A DNA stretch of 45,182 bases from Oxalobacteraceae bacterium (GTDB lineage Bacteria; Pseudomonadota; Gammaproteobacteria; Burkholderiales; Burkholderiaceae_D): positions 1 through 45,182 of the forward strand of contig CANHZI010000013.1 of assembly GCA_947464955.1 (NCBI GenBank), written 5' to 3'. Shown here in pieces: positions 7,781 through 17,826 of this stretch (its first letter is position 1; the number at the start of each line of letters is the position of its first letter). Under the pieces are notes generated by a model. That model did not search any database and was not told where the DNA came from. It was given only the letters and a program-made list of their open reading frames with translations. Position numbers and translations under genes: made by a program.

Positions 7781-8854
7781 TTAGCTTTGTTCGTTCTTAC
7801 TATTCGCTTCGTTTTGCTTAATCGCCTTTTCCACGACTCTCAATTTATCGCGCATCGATCCTAAATTACGCACAATTGCGGCAGTCTTTTCCCAGTCCGC
7901 ATTTTTTGCGAGTGGATAAAAACCCGTGTACTGACCGGGCTCGAGAATGGAACGTGACACCATACTGCCAGAAGAGATATGGACATTATCCGCAATCGTC
8001 AGATGGCCAAGCACCATCGCAGCTCCACCGAATGTGCAGTTCTTGCCGATCTTGGCGCTACCAGCTACACCGACGCACCCTGCCATCGCCGTATTCTCGC
8101 CGATATGGCAGTTGTGACCAATTTGAATTTGGTTATCAAGAATGACGCCATTTTCAATAATAGTATCTGCCAAAGCACCACGATCAATGCTAGTGTTAGC
8201 ACCTATTTCGACATCATCGCCAATCACAACACGCCCGGTTTGTGGAATCTTGATCCACTTCCCTTTTTCGTTGGCAAATCCAAATCCATCTGCACCAATT
8301 ACAGCGCCAGAGTGAATCACACAACGCTCGCCAATGATGCAATCATTATAAATACTGACATTCGCATTGATCTTAGACTGTGCCCCAATCACAACTCGCT
8401 TAGCAATTGCGACTCCTGCCCCTATCCAAGCCCCATCACCGACGATAGCACCTGCCTCGACTGATGCATGTGGCCCAATATACGCGCTAGGCGCAATAGT
8501 TGCCTGCGGACTGACCCAAGCTGAAGAATGAATGCCCGTTTCAACTGGATCGGCATTAATATGAAAAAAGTATTGTGCCAACTTGGCGAAATACACATAA
8601 GGATTACTGCTAATGATACGTGCACCAGAATACGTATCACCAATAGCTAAATGATCTGCCTCAGACAAAATCAAAGCGACTGCTTTGCTGGCAGTCGCTT
8701 GCGTTCGGAACTTGGGATTGGAGAGAAATGTGATGTGGTTCTCGGTTGCATCGCTTAAAGGGGCTATTCCAATCACCGAGATAGTCTGCTCACCAATCAG
8801 TGTCCCACCAAAACGATCGACCACTTCACTCAGTCGAATACTTTTATTTGTCAT
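7781..8854 (-). CDS. lpxD: UDP-3-O-(3-hydroxyacyl)glucosamine N-acyltransferase
   Basis: Adds the N-linked 3-hydroxyacyl chain, the third lipid A step. The protein has an N-terminal uridine-binding domain (to about residue 100), a long hexapeptide-repeat beta-helix, and a C-terminal helix. The catalytic segment [17 protein letters not shown] and the [14 protein letters not shown] stretch are typical. I set the start at ATG 8854, four bases after the skp stop, giving 357 residues and an N-terminus ([17 protein letters not shown]) that matches the family. A TTG at 8869 would add five residues and overlap skp. The last 15 residues are rich in Asn, Lys and Ser. Confidence 0.96.
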   Translation of the reverse strand: MTNKSIRLSEVVDRFGGTLIGEQTISVIGIAPLSDATENHITFLSNPKFRTQATASKAVALILSEADHLAIGDTYSGARIISSNPYVYFAKLAQYFFHINADPVETGIHSSAWVSPQATIAPSAYIGPHASVEAGAIVGDGAWIGAGVAIAKRVVIGAQSKINANVSIYNDCIIGERCVIHSGAVIGADGFGFANEKGKWIKIPQTGRVVIGDDVEIGANTSIDRGALADTIIENGVILDNQIQIGHNCHIGENTAMAGCVGVAGSAKIGKNCTFGGAAMVLGHLTIADNVHISSGSMVSRSILEPGQYTGFYPLAKNADWEKTAAIVRNLGSMRDKLRVVEKAIKQNEANSKNEQS

Positions 8855-8858
8855 TGCG

Positions 8859-9374
8859 TTATTTAGCAAGCGCCTTTAATACTTTGTCAGTTATATCGAT
8901 ACGGGGATTAAAGAACACCGCATCTTGAACAACGAGATCAATTTTCTCCAATTCAGCAATCTGACGCACAACCTTCTGCGCGCGTTCAGCAAGGATATTT
9001 AATTCTTCCTGTTTCCGTTGCCCTAAGTCTTCACTAAAGATGCGTTGTTTACGATTAAAATCTTGATCCAGATCTGTCAACTCGCGCTGACGACGAGTTC
9101 GCTCCAACTCGTTTAGAGCAGGCGCTTCTTTTTCAAACTTACGCACCGCAGCACGCAAGTTTTCATTCAATTCATCGAGTTCTTTCTCGCGTCGCGAGAA
9201 TTCCTGCTTGATTTTTGCTGTCGCTACTTTCGCTGGCAAAGATTCGTTCAACACTCGCTGGCCATCGAAAAATGCAACACGAATATCCTGTGCATTAGCC
9301 GCTGACGCAAACAACATCGCTGTAGACAAAAGCAGCCGCTGCATCCAGCGAGAGGAGTAAGAAATTCGATTCAA
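8859..9374 (-). CDS. skp: Periplasmic OmpH/Skp chaperone
   Basis: A periplasmic chaperone that holds unfolded outer-membrane proteins for delivery to BAM. The start is TTG 9374: GGAG lies six bases upstream, and no ATG in frame has a ribosome site. This gives 171 residues with a Sec signal peptide ending ASAANAQ. The mature part opens with [16 protein letters not shown] and continues as a long charged coiled coil (about 60-145) rich in Lys, Glu and Arg, forming the tentacle of the trimer. The C-terminal strand [19 protein letters not shown] closes the body domain. It sits between bamA and lpxD, the common proteobacterial order. Confidence 0.93.
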   Translation of the reverse strand: MNRISYSSRWMQRLLLSTAMLFASAANAQDIRVAFFDGQRVLNESLPAKVATAKIKQEFSRREKELDELNENLRAAVRKFEKEAPALNELERTRRQRELTDLDQDFNRKQRIFSEDLGQRKQEELNILAERAQKVVRQIAELEKIDLVVQDAVFFNPRIDITDKVLKALAK

Positions 9375-9422
9375 AGTAATCTCCACAATACAATGTTTTA
9401 TTACTAGGTTTAGCAATTGATA

Positions 9423-9454
9423 TTTCTAATGTCGAACTGAAGATGCATTAGAAA
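9423..9454 (-). other. Hairpin over the bamA stop codon
   Basis: TTTCTAATG (9423-9431) pairs perfectly with CATTAGAAA (9446-9454) across a 14-base loop. The stem includes the bamA stop codon. No uridine tract follows on the minus strand, so this is not an intrinsic terminator. It could stabilise or pause the transcript ahead of skp. Confidence 0.35.
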
Positions 9455-11805
9455 CCTGTACCCATCGTGAATTGGAAACCTTGCGGTTTATCGCCAGGTT
9501 TCTTATTCAATGGACGACCAAAACTCAATTTTAACGGCCCCATTGGCGAAATCCAGCTAATACCCATACCGGCTGAAGCACGGAGATCCTGGAATCTAAC
9601 TTTTTGACCTTCATCAAAGACGTTACCTGCATCCATAAAGGCAAACCAACGTAAAGATTTATCGGCACCAGGGAATGGGATCTGTAATTCAAGATTACCA
9701 ATCAATCGAGTCGAACCACCGAGGCTATCACCATTAGGATCTTTTGTTCCCAATGAGAGCGGTTCATATCCACGAACAGATCCTATACCACCAGCATAAA
9801 AGTTCTTAAACAATGGGTAAGGCTTACCGCCCATGCCTCGACCATAGTTAAACTCACCATTCATCGCCAAAATCACAGAGCGATAAACAGGCTTATAGTA
9901 TTCATGCTTGTATATCGCACGATAGTATTTGAAATTACCAACTGGGGAAACTTCAAGGTTGAATCGTTGATAACGCCCAATCGATGGCGTCAGAATATTG
10001 TCGCGGCTATCGCGCTGCCAAGCCGCTGACAATGGGTAGGAATTGGTTGCAGCAGTACCCACACCGTAAAACGGGTCTAACGGATCTTTAGAGACATCTT
10101 TACCACCATATTGTGCAACATATTGCAAATAGCGTGTTGGACTTTGGCCGAAATAGGTGTCGATCTTGGAGCGTTCCAATCCAACACCAAAGAAGACCGT
10201 GTCGAGCTCAGAAAACGGGACACCGTATCTTAAGTTACCGCCTGAAGATTGAATGCGATAGTAACCGTAGGCGCCCATCGGTGGCAATGAAGTACGAATA
10301 TAGAGATCAATACCACGGCTGATACCGTCTTCGGTAACATAAGGATCAAGATGGGAAACCGCAATCGTTTTATTGTAGCTACTCGTATTGATATCAATAC
10401 CAATCGTATCGCCACTACCGAATGCATTCGTTTGCTGGATCGAACCAGTAATCGTCATCTTCTCTGCGCTTGAGTAACCCGCACCAATCATGATGTTACC
10501 CGTTGGGCGCTCTGTCACCGTCAAATTGACATCGACTTGATCAGTACTGGTTGGTACTTCTGGCGTGTCGATAGTAACTTCTTTAAAGAAACCTAAGAAC
10601 TCAACGCGGTCACGTGACACCTTAATTTTTTGTCCGTCGTACCAAGAGCTCTCAAACTGACGGAACTCTCGACGAATCACCTCATCACGTGTCCGCGTAT
10701 TACCAGCGAGATTAATGCGGCGGACATATACGCGCTTACCAGGATCGACGAAGATTGTAAAAGCAACTTCTTTTTTCTCTTTGTCAGTCATCGGATTTGC
10801 ATTCACATTGGCAAATGCATAGCCAAAATTCCCCATCCGATCTGAAATACGTTTGGTACTATCGGTCAGGCGCGCCGCGTTATAAACATCACCTTTTTTA
10901 AGTGAGATTAGAGAGGCCAATTCCTCTTCGCGGCCGAATGTATCCCCTTCGATTCGAATATCCGAAACTTTATACTTATCACCTTCCTCAATATTGATCG
11001 TGATGTAAATACTCTTCTTATCTGGGGTAATCGAGATTTGTGTCGAGAGAATCTGCATCTCGAGATAACCACGATTCAAGTAAAACGAACGAATTGCCTC
11101 GATATCGCCAGATAATTTTTGCTTCGAATACTGATCGGCTTTGGTGTACCAGCTAAACCAAGTTGAAGTGCTCAGCGCCAAGACGTCTTTCAATTCACCA
11201 TCTGAAAACGATTTGTTGCCGATGATATTGATCGCGGCAATCTTAGCGATTTCGCCTTCATCTACGTTAAAGGTGACATTAACGCGGTTACGCTCAATCG
11301 GCGTAATCGTGGTGGTCATCTTCATACCGTACAAACCGCGAGACAAATACTGTTTCTTCATTTCTTGTTCAGCGCGGTCGACGGTCGCTTTATCGAAAAT
11401 TCGCGTCTCACCTACACCGATATCTTTAAGAGCCTTAATTAAAGCGTCTTTTTCAAATTCCTTTGTACCGACAAAGTCTACTGTAGAAATGGTTGGACGT
11501 TCATCCAATAGGACGATCAAGACACCATCTTCGACCTCAATTTGAACATCCTTGAAAAAACCGGTAGCAAATAAAGCTTTGATCGTTGCTGTACTCTTAG
11601 CATCGTTAAAAGTTTCGCCAACGCGAACTGGGAGATAGCTAAAAACCGTACCTGCTTCAGTACGCTGCAAGCCTTCAACACGAATATCTTTTACGACGAA
11701 AGGTTCGATCGCAGCTGCTTGGCCAGAGCACAAGGCTAAAGCAGCGAGTGCGAGGAGGTGGCGGGGATAAGCTGGCAACGTCAAATTCTCAAATTTTAAT
11801 TTCAT
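9448..11805 (-). CDS. bamA: Outer-membrane assembly factor BamA
   Basis: The essential core of the BAM complex, inserting beta-barrel proteins into the outer membrane. At 785 residues it has a signal peptide (cleaved near SGQAAA, residue 32), five POTRA domains to about residue 430, and a 16-strand Omp85 barrel. FVVKDIRVEGLQRTEAGTV opens POTRA1. VRGYEPLSLG in the barrel is the L6 lid motif (V/IRGF/Y). The C-terminus ends FTMGTGF with a terminal Phe, the barrel recognition signature. No clear Shine-Dalgarno sequence precedes ATG 11805. It lies 98 bases after rseP and 73 before skp. Confidence 0.98.
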   Translation of the reverse strand: MKLKFENLTLPAYPRHLLALAALALCSGQAAAIEPFVVKDIRVEGLQRTEAGTVFSYLPVRVGETFNDAKSTATIKALFATGFFKDVQIEVEDGVLIVLLDERPTISTVDFVGTKEFEKDALIKALKDIGVGETRIFDKATVDRAEQEMKKQYLSRGLYGMKMTTTITPIERNRVNVTFNVDEGEIAKIAAINIIGNKSFSDGELKDVLALSTSTWFSWYTKADQYSKQKLSGDIEAIRSFYLNRGYLEMQILSTQISITPDKKSIYITINIEEGDKYKVSDIRIEGDTFGREEELASLISLKKGDVYNAARLTDSTKRISDRMGNFGYAFANVNANPMTDKEKKEVAFTIFVDPGKRVYVRRINLAGNTRTRDEVIRREFRQFESSWYDGQKIKVSRDRVEFLGFFKEVTIDTPEVPTSTDQVDVNLTVTERPTGNIMIGAGYSSAEKMTITGSIQQTNAFGSGDTIGIDINTSSYNKTIAVSHLDPYVTEDGISRGIDLYIRTSLPPMGAYGYYRIQSSGGNLRYGVPFSELDTVFFGVGLERSKIDTYFGQSPTRYLQYVAQYGGKDVSKDPLDPFYGVGTAATNSYPLSAAWQRDSRDNILTPSIGRYQRFNLEVSPVGNFKYYRAIYKHEYYKPVYRSVILAMNGEFNYGRGMGGKPYPLFKNFYAGGIGSVRGYEPLSLGTKDPNGDSLGGSTRLIGNLELQIPFPGADKSLRWFAFMDAGNVFDEGQKVRFQDLRASAGMGISWISPMGPLKLSFGRPLNKKPGDKPQGFQFTMGTGF

Positions 11806-11903
11806 TGGGGTTTATTCAATCTCAATATTTCAACGCGATTGCTACTTACACAACTTGGACGGCAAATTCGATTTCAATTCGTTTCTACCAATCAAGCTGA
11901 GTA

Positions 11904-13286
11904 TTATGACATTTTTCGGACGATATCATTAAACAAAGCGACAATCATTAAACACATCAGCACAACCAGCCCTCCTCGCTGCGCCATTTCTAAATATTTC
12001 ACCGGAATTGCCTTACCAGACAAAACTTCCAGCGAATAATACAACAAATGCCCACCATCTAACACAGGAATGGGGAGCAAATTCATTACGCCAAGACTAA
12101 TACTGATTGTCGCTAGGAAAGCGAGGAACACTTCGATACCTAACCGAGCTGCTTGATCTGCGTAATCGGCAATCGTGATAGGACCCGTAATATTCTTGAT
12201 TGACGCCTGTCCCGTCACAATCTTGCCTAACATTTTTAGGGTCAAAGCACTATATTCCCATGTTCTTTGATTACCTAGCTGCAAAGCCTCAAAAAAACTG
12301 TGGTGTACTTCTACAGTCTGTATAGTACCGTCTGGCTGTACCTGAACTCGACCAACGGTTTTGTTTCCGACAGACTCTGCCAAAGTCCTCATTTTGCCCA
12401 CCATAAGCTGACCATGCCTTTGATACTCGACCAACAACTCTTGGTTAGGCGCTGCACTCACTACATCAACGAGATCTTGCCCATCTCGAATCGCTTTACC
12501 GTCGATCGAAATTATCACATCCCCCTCACGCAAACCAGCTGTGGCAGCTGGTCCACCGGCCAACACTTTGACCAATTTCGCTTCAGGTCTAAAAACGCCT
12601 AATCCAAGCTTTGCCAAGAAATCGCCTTCAAAATCTTCCTTCTTCAATTGATTAAGCGGCAAGACAATGTCTTGCTTAATGGTATCTGGCAGATTAAAAC
12701 CTGTTTTCAAGGGGCTTGTGCGTGATACGCTGATACGTAACTCTTGTGATTCAAGGCCCGCCTGCAAAACATGCCAACGAAATTCGGAATATGCCTTAAT
12801 CGGAGCGCCATTGACCGCAGTGATAACGTCGCCTTGGCGCAGACCAGAAAGATAAGCAGTGGTTTCTGTATTTGCCACCCTTACTTTGGCTATGGGTTCA
12901 GCCACACCATTCATCAATAAAAATGTGAAGAGCGCAATGGCCAAAAGAAAATTGGCGAGTGGCCCGGCAGCTACAATGGCAATACGTTTCCATACGTTTT
13001 GACGAGTGAACTCGCCTTTAAGATCCGACTCAGATACGCCAGCCAAGTCATTCTCGCGTGCATCGAGCATTTTGACATAGCCACCCAATGGCAAAATACC
13101 AATACTCCACTCCGTATCGCTCTTCGCGAATTTCTTTGTCCAAATTGGTCTTCCAAGCCCAATAGAAAAACGCAGGACTTTAACGCCACAAAGACGGGCA
13201 ACCCAATAGTGCCCCAGCTCGTGGAATACTACGAGCGGCCCCAGTGCCAACAAAAAAAACAGGATCATGCGCGGAAAATCTTGCAT
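11904..13286 (-). CDS. rseP: Site-2 metalloprotease RseP
   Basis: An inner-membrane zinc protease that cleaves anti-sigma factors such as RseA and clears signal-peptide remnants. Catalytic HELGH is at residues 22-26 in the first membrane segment; the third ligand is in NLLPIPVLDGGH near the C-terminus. Two PDZ domains lie between, each with a GLR(Q/E)GD motif (GLRQGDVITAVNG and GLREGDVIISIDG). Length is 460 residues. AGGAG lies seven bases before ATG 13286. The start shares one base with the dxr stop (TAATG), so translation is probably coupled. Its place upstream of bamA links it to the envelope-stress response. Confidence 0.97.
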   Translation of the reverse strand: MQDFPRMILFFLLALGPLVVFHELGHYWVARLCGVKVLRFSIGLGRPIWTKKFAKSDTEWSIGILPLGGYVKMLDARENDLAGVSESDLKGEFTRQNVWKRIAIVAAGPLANFLLAIALFTFLLMNGVAEPIAKVRVANTETTAYLSGLRQGDVITAVNGAPIKAYSEFRWHVLQAGLESQELRISVSRTSPLKTGFNLPDTIKQDIVLPLNQLKKEDFEGDFLAKLGLGVFRPEAKLVKVLAGGPAATAGLREGDVIISIDGKAIRDGQDLVDVVSAAPNQELLVEYQRHGQLMVGKMRTLAESVGNKTVGRVQVQPDGTIQTVEVHHSFFEALQLGNQRTWEYSALTLKMLGKIVTGQASIKNITGPITIADYADQAARLGIEVFLAFLATISISLGVMNLLPIPVLDGGHLLYYSLEVLSGKAIPVKYLEMAQRGGLVVLMCLMIVALFNDIVRKMS

Positions 13287-14476
13287 TATTGCACTCCTAC
13301 CTGCGAGACGATTGACAGAGCGTGCCGTCTAGCCTGCCCGTCCACTTCTAGAATGGCCGCCAAGTCATTGAGCGATACAGATGAAATCTGATTCAAACAT
13401 TCCTCGATCACACTTTCAATCTGACGGAAGCCTAAGCGACCGGCGAGGAAAGCCTCGACCGCAATTTCATTCGCTGCATTCAAAATAGTCGCGGCAGACC
13501 CACCTGTCCGCAAGGCTTGATATGCCAAACCTAAACAAGGGAAGCGCTGAAAATCGGGTTGCCGAAAGTGGAGTTGTGAAAATTTCGTCAAATCCAAAGA
13601 CGCAACGCCAGAATTAATACGTTCAGGGAAAGCTAAACCAAAGGCAATCGGCGTACGCATATCCGGGTTCCCCATCTGCGCTAATACCGAACCATCCACG
13701 TAAGACACCATGGAATGCACTACACTTTGTGGATGAATCAAGACACCGATCTGATCCGCAGGTGCACCGAATAACCAATGGGCCTCGATCACCTCCAAGC
13801 CTTTATTCATCATAGTGGCAGAATCAACAGAGATCTTTCGCCCCATCACCCAATTTGGATGCGCGACAGCTTGATCTGGGGTTACGTCATTAAGAGTTTC
13901 AACAGCGCGATTTAAAAATGGACCGCCTGACGCAGTAAGAATGATCTTGGAGATCCCGCTGTGTTCAATCTTACGCCCATAACTGCCGGGCAGGCACTGG
14001 AAAATGGCGTTGTGTTCACTATCAATAGGCAGTAGCACCGCACCACTCTTAGCGATCGCATCCATAAAGATTTGACCCGACATCACTAGGGATTCTTTGT
14101 TCGCTAGCAAAATGCGCTTCCCAGCTTGGGCAGCGGCCAACGAAGAGGGTAACCCAGCTGCGCCAACAATCGCAGCCATTACGGCATCGCATTCGGTAGC
14201 GGTAGCGACATCACATAAGGCTTGCGCACCATACAAAGCAATTGTAGAGATGCCATGCAGCGTCAGTCTTTCTTGCAACACAGATGCGAGTTCTGGTGTT
14301 GAGAGCACTGCATACTGAGGCTGAAACTGCTGACATTGAAGAAAGAGTTTATCGACTTGCGTGTGTGCTGTTAGCGCAAAAACTTCATACCGGTCTGGAT
14401 GCCTTGCTATCACATCCAAGGTTGAAACACCGATTGAACCAGTCGAACCTAAAATCGATATTTTTTGTTTTGGCAT
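13286..14476 (-). CDS. dxr: 1-deoxy-D-xylulose-5-phosphate reductoisomerase
   Basis: Converts DXP to MEP with NADPH, the committed step of the non-mevalonate isoprenoid pathway. The dinucleotide-binding GSTGSIG is at residues 10-16. Metal-binding Asp152 and Glu154 lie in [38 protein letters not shown] is the central substrate loop, and [11 protein letters not shown] follows. At 396 residues it is full length. Clustering with uppS makes sense: both supply undecaprenyl diphosphate. No strong ribosome site is seen at ATG 14476; cdsA ends 47 bases upstream. Confidence 0.98.
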   Translation of the reverse strand: MPKQKISILGSTGSIGVSTLDVIARHPDRYEVFALTAHTQVDKLFLQCQQFQPQYAVLSTPELASVLQERLTLHGISTIALYGAQALCDVATATECDAVMAAIVGAAGLPSSLAAAQAGKRILLANKESLVMSGQIFMDAIAKSGAVLLPIDSEHNAIFQCLPGSYGRKIEHSGISKIILTASGGPFLNRAVETLNDVTPDQAVAHPNWVMGRKISVDSATMMNKGLEVIEAHWLFGAPADQIGVLIHPQSVVHSMVSYVDGSVLAQMGNPDMRTPIAFGLAFPERINSGVASLDLTKFSQLHFRQPDFQRFPCLGLAYQALRTGGSAATILNAANEIAVEAFLAGRLGFRQIESVIEECLNQISSVSLNDLAAILEVDGQARRHALSIVSQVGVQ

Positions 14477-14523
14477 GATAAACGGAGCTTGTGCTAGCTA
14501 ATAATGTTCTAAAACAGCGTGAC

Positions 14524-15348
14524 CTACAGAGTCCAAATACCCACAATCAATGCAGCAAATGGTAAAACGGGAATCAAGGCATCGATTCTATCGAGAACTC
14601 CACCATGGCCTGGCAAAAGATTACTACTATCTTTAAAACCAATACGACGTTTAAGCAGGGATTCAAACAAATCACCAACCACACTCGCGATAGAGATTGT
14701 AATCATGACAGCGACTAGCGCAAAAACACCGCGATGGCTGAAAATTTTAGCTGGCAAAGTTTCCGCCAACACAGGTGTATAAGCACATAAGAACCCGAAG
14801 CCAAGCACGAGAACACCGCCACCCAAAGCTCCCTCCCAAGACTTACCGGGAGAAATACTTGGAGCTAGCTTTCTTTTACCGAAAGCCTTACCACAGAAAT
14901 ATGCTCCTATATCTGCAATCCAAACCAAAGCCAAAGTCGACAGTAGCAGTATGTTTGAGCGAGAGAAAAGGTAGTTCATGGCGATGAAGCATCCAAAAAT
15001 CGTCACCGCGTACACTCCGCTGATCAGGCTACTACCGAAACCGCCAATTGCAGGCAATCCAAAGCGTAAGGCGGGAGCCAATCCAAAAACCCAAAAAATA
15101 ACGCATAAAGTAAATAAGGTCGGCAAAGAAAATGGCGTATTTTGTAGAGACATGTATACAAAAATCAAAGACCAACCTAGAGCCAAAACAATCGCACCTG
15201 GCTTATTAAAGAGTCTTTGACTCTCCCACATTGCAGCGCCGAGAAACAAGCCTGCAGCAAAGGTGAACGCAATCACATTGCCTGAAAATAAAATCGGCAA
15301 CAAAACAGCCAACAACACAATTGCAGTAATTACGCGAGTCTTGAACAT
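14524..15348 (-). CDS. cdsA: Phosphatidate cytidylyltransferase (CDP-diacylglycerol synthase)
   Basis: An integral inner-membrane enzyme making CDP-diacylglycerol from CTP and phosphatidate, the branch point of phospholipid synthesis. The 274-residue protein has about seven or eight hydrophobic segments. The family signature is near the C-terminus: SVVGDLFESLLKRRIGFKDS then LLPGHGGVLDRIDAL, with conserved Lys and Asp residues. An upstream cytosolic motif, KLAPSISPGKSWEG, is also typical. It follows uppS after 36 bases. Confidence 0.97.
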   Translation of the reverse strand: MFKTRVITAIVLLAVLLPILFSGNVIAFTFAAGLFLGAAMWESQRLFNKPGAIVLALGWSLIFVYMSLQNTPFSLPTLFTLCVIFWVFGLAPALRFGLPAIGGFGSSLISGVYAVTIFGCFIAMNYLFSRSNILLLSTLALVWIADIGAYFCGKAFGKRKLAPSISPGKSWEGALGGGVLVLGFGFLCAYTPVLAETLPAKIFSHRGVFALVAVMITISIASVVGDLFESLLKRRIGFKDSSNLLPGHGGVLDRIDALIPVLPFAALIVGIWTL

Positions 15349-15384
15349 GGGAAATCTCGATATGGTGGAGCGTTCAACAACGCT

Positions 15385-16134
15385 TTAAGATTGAACTTTA
15401 ATTTGTTCGCTGGTGCGACCAAATCGACGCTCACGCGCTTGGTAAGATTCGATTGCCAAGTCTAGAGCCTTAGCATCAAAATCAGGCCAATAAGTATCGG
15501 TAAAATAGAATTCGGTATACGCCAATTGCCACAGCAAAAAATTGGATATGCGCGTTTCACCACCGGTACGAATGAACAGATCTGGTTCGGGCGCGTACGC
15601 CATTGACAATTTGCTTGCCAGATCGTCCTCGGAAATCTCACGACCCGAATTACCTTCTGCAATCAGGCGATTGGCAGCTTGCACGATATCCCAGCGTCCG
15701 CCGTAGTTGGCGCAGACAGTGACAGTCAGACCGGTATTGTTGGCCGTCTTTAGTTCTGCCTCACGAATTGCTTCTTGCAAGGCAGGCTCAAAGCGCGTCA
15801 AATCTCCAACGATCTTGAGTCGAATATTATTGTCATGCATCTTGCGCACTTCCTTTTCCAAGGCCGTGACAAATAGACGCATCAACAACGATACTTCCTC
15901 TGCTGGACGACGCCAGTTCTCTGAACTAAAGGCGAATAAAGTAAGATATTGAATACCGCGTTTAATGCATGCTTCGACGATACCACGAACTGCATCGACA
16001 CCTTTCACATGCCCCGCAACACGCGGCAAAAATCGTTTAGTGGCCCAACGACCGTTGCCATCCATAATGATAGCAACGTGATTTGGCACAAGTCCCGTTG
16101 CAGGGACTTCTTTCGTTGAGCTTGAATGCTTCAT
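15385..16134 (-). CDS. uppS: Undecaprenyl diphosphate synthase
   Basis: A cis-prenyltransferase extending farnesyl diphosphate to the C55 carrier lipid used for peptidoglycan and O-antigen synthesis. Catalytic Asp25 sits in [10 protein letters not shown]. Other family blocks are [34 protein letters not shown] and the C-terminal [25 protein letters not shown], which carries substrate-binding Arg residues. Length is 249 residues, normal for the family. GGAG lies four bases before ATG 16134. It is the third gene of the cluster, between frr and cdsA. Confidence 0.98.
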   Translation of the reverse strand: MKHSSSTKEVPATGLVPNHVAIIMDGNGRWATKRFLPRVAGHVKGVDAVRGIVEACIKRGIQYLTLFAFSSENWRRPAEEVSLLMRLFVTALEKEVRKMHDNNIRLKIVGDLTRFEPALQEAIREAELKTANNTGLTVTVCANYGGRWDIVQAANRLIAEGNSGREISEDDLASKLSMAYAPEPDLFIRTGGETRISNFLLWQLAYTEFYFTDTYWPDFDAKALDLAIESYQARERRFGRTSEQIKVQS

Positions 16135-16171
16135 GAAACTCCGGATATTGAAATTGAGACGATGCGAGTGC

Positions 16172-16732
16172 TTAAACGGTCAGCACTTCTTTTTCTTTCT
16201 CAGCCAAGAGCTTATCGACTTCAGCGACGAATTTATCGGTCAATTTTTGAATATCATCTTGTGCACGACGCTCATCATCTTCAGAAATATCTTTATCCTT
16301 CAATAATTTCTTTAAGGCTTCGTTGGCATCACGGCGAATATTACGCACAGCGATTTTGGCATCTTCACCTTCTGTTTTAACCAATTTCACCATTTCTTTA
16401 CGGCGCTCTTCAGTCAACGGCGGCGTTGGAACACGAATCATGTCGCCTTGCGAAGCAGGATTTAAACCCAAATCGGATTCACGAATCGCTTTTTCGATGA
16501 CGTTCAACATTTTCTTTTCCCATGGTTGAACGCCAATGGTACGAGCATCGATCAAAGTAATGTTGGCGACTTGAGAAATTTGTGTCGGCGAACCGTAGTA
16601 GTCCACCATGACGTGATCCAAAATACCTGTATGAGCACGGCCAGTACGTACTTTCGCCAAATCGCCCTTTAAGGTCTCAATCGATTTTTGCATGCGCTGA
16701 TCAGCGCTGCTTTTGATACTTGCAACTGTCAT
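16172..16732 (-). CDS. frr: Ribosome recycling factor
   Basis: Splits post-termination ribosomes together with EF-G. The 186-residue protein shows the family pattern throughout: [13 protein letters not shown]-like segment ([20 protein letters not shown]), [28 protein letters not shown], and the C-terminal helix [24 protein letters not shown]. Two adjacent ATG codons lie at 16735 and 16732. GGAG is three bases before the first and six before the second, so the second is chosen. The gene is separated from pyrH by 123 bases holding two hairpins. Confidence 0.97.
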   Translation of the reverse strand: MTVASIKSSADQRMQKSIETLKGDLAKVRTGRAHTGILDHVMVDYYGSPTQISQVANITLIDARTIGVQPWEKKMLNVIEKAIRESDLGLNPASQGDMIRVPTPPLTEERRKEMVKLVKTEGEDAKIAVRNIRRDANEALKKLLKDKDISEDDERRAQDDIQKLTDKFVAEVDKLLAEKEKEVLTV

Positions 16733-16755
16733 CATAGACTCCTGAACTAAGTGAA

Positions 16756-16779
16756 AAAGGAGGCCTTGCGCCCTCCTTC
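16756..16779 (-). terminator. Intrinsic terminator or attenuator between pyrH and frr
   Basis: On the minus strand AAGGAGG pairs with CCTCCTT (plus 16757-16763 and 16772-16778) across an 8-base loop, followed directly by further T residues (CCTCCTTTTTC). It lies between pyrH and frr and would reduce or regulate read-through into the envelope genes. Confidence 0.55.
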
Positions 16780-16833
16780 TTCCAAACCAAATGAATGATT
16801 ACTACGCAATCAATGGAAGCAATATTACTTGCA

Positions 16834-16857
16834 AATGCGCTTCCGAAAGCGCGCATT
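16834..16857 (-). other. Hairpin over the pyrH stop codon
   Basis: AATGCGC (16834-16840) pairs with GCGCATT (16851-16857); alternatively GCGCTT (16837-16842) pairs with AAGCGC (16847-16852) around a loop read TCGG on the minus strand. It includes the pyrH stop codon and lacks a uridine tract. It may act as a 3' stabiliser. Confidence 0.35.
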
Positions 16858-17572
16858 ATACGTGGACTAAGGTACCTTCGTCTCCACCCATAATCAGATT
16901 TTTGAGTGCACCAGGTTTTACAATAGAAAATACCTTGATTGGCAACTTCTGATCGCGACATAAAGCAAACGCAGTCGCATCCATTACTTGCAAATGGCGA
17001 GCGATAGCTTCGTCAAAAGAAATCGTGGCATAGCGAGTCGCTGTTGGATCTTTTTTCGGATCGGCCGTATAGACGCCGTCAACCTTAGTCGCTTTAAGAA
17101 CGAGCTCTGCGCCGATCTCAGAGCCACGCAGTGCTGCGGCTGTATCTGTCGTAAAGAAAGGATTACCAGTCCCTGCAGCAAAGATAACGACTTTGCCTTC
17201 TTCGAGATACTGTAAGGCTTTTGGGCGAACATAGGGCTCGACAACCTGTTCAATGCCAATCGCAGACATTACGCGTGCCGTGATGCCGACCTGGCGCATG
17301 GCGTCACCCAATGCCAAAGAGTTCATAACGGTTGCCAACATACCCATGTAGTCAGCGGTAGCACGATCCATACCCTGCGCACCTGGTGCCACGCCACGGA
17401 AGATATTGCCGCCACCGATAACGATCGCCAATTCAACACCCATACGCGACACTTCAGCGACATCTGCCACCATACGCTCAATCGTTGCACGATTGATACC
17501 GTAGGCATCATCCCCCATTAAAGCCTCACCAGAGAGTTTTAAAAGCACACGCTTATAGGCTGGTTTAGTCAC
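16856..17572 (-). CDS. pyrH: UMP kinase
   Basis: Phosphorylates UMP to UDP, feeding pyrimidine nucleotide and UDP-sugar synthesis. It is an amino acid kinase-fold protein, normally hexameric and cytoplasmic. Family blocks include [13 protein letters not shown] at the N-terminus, [32 protein letters not shown], and the C-terminal [19 protein letters not shown]. Length is 238 residues. The start is GTG 17572 with AGGAG eight bases upstream. A terminator after tsf suggests pyrH needs its own promoter in the 254-base gap upstream; I could not identify a convincing one. Confidence 0.98.
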   Translation of the reverse strand: MTKPAYKRVLLKLSGEALMGDDAYGINRATIERMVADVAEVSRMGVELAIVIGGGNIFRGVAPGAQGMDRATADYMGMLATVMNSLALGDAMRQVGITARVMSAIGIEQVVEPYVRPKALQYLEEGKVVIFAAGTGNPFFTTDTAAALRGSEIGAELVLKATKVDGVYTADPKKDPTATRYATISFDEAIARHLQVMDATAFALCRDQKLPIKVFSIVKPGALKNLIMGGDEGTLVHV

Positions 17573-17790
17573 GATCTGGGCTCCTTAGAAGTTGGAAAGA
17601 CATTATTGCAAAAATTCTTGATAAGCCCCTGCTACTGCCAGGAGAACCTACCATTTAAAACGTTTGCGATAATCACTTACCGAATTTGCACCTGCAGTCA
17701 CGCCAAGCCAACATACACCACTTCGACATACTTGCAAAATGCTTTTAGTTTTATTTGCAACTTTGCGCACCACCTTTGATGCTGCGCTTA

Positions 17791-17817
17791 AAAAAACGGG
17801 CCTTTCGGCCCGTTTTT
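17791..17817 (-). terminator. Intrinsic terminator after tsf
   Basis: CGGGCC (17797-17802) and GGCCCG (17107+700, that is 17807-17812) form a perfect GC stem with a 4-base loop, flanked by A6 and T5. It begins ten bases after the tsf stop on the minus strand. The flanking A and T runs make it potentially active in both directions. It separates the rpsB-tsf unit from pyrH. Confidence 0.9.
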
Positions 17818-17826
17818 CATATTTGC

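Noticed and set aside
8855-8869. TTG 8869 as the lpxD start
   Set aside because: It adds five residues not found in the family and the purine-rich stretch is only one base upstream, too close to act as a ribosome site.
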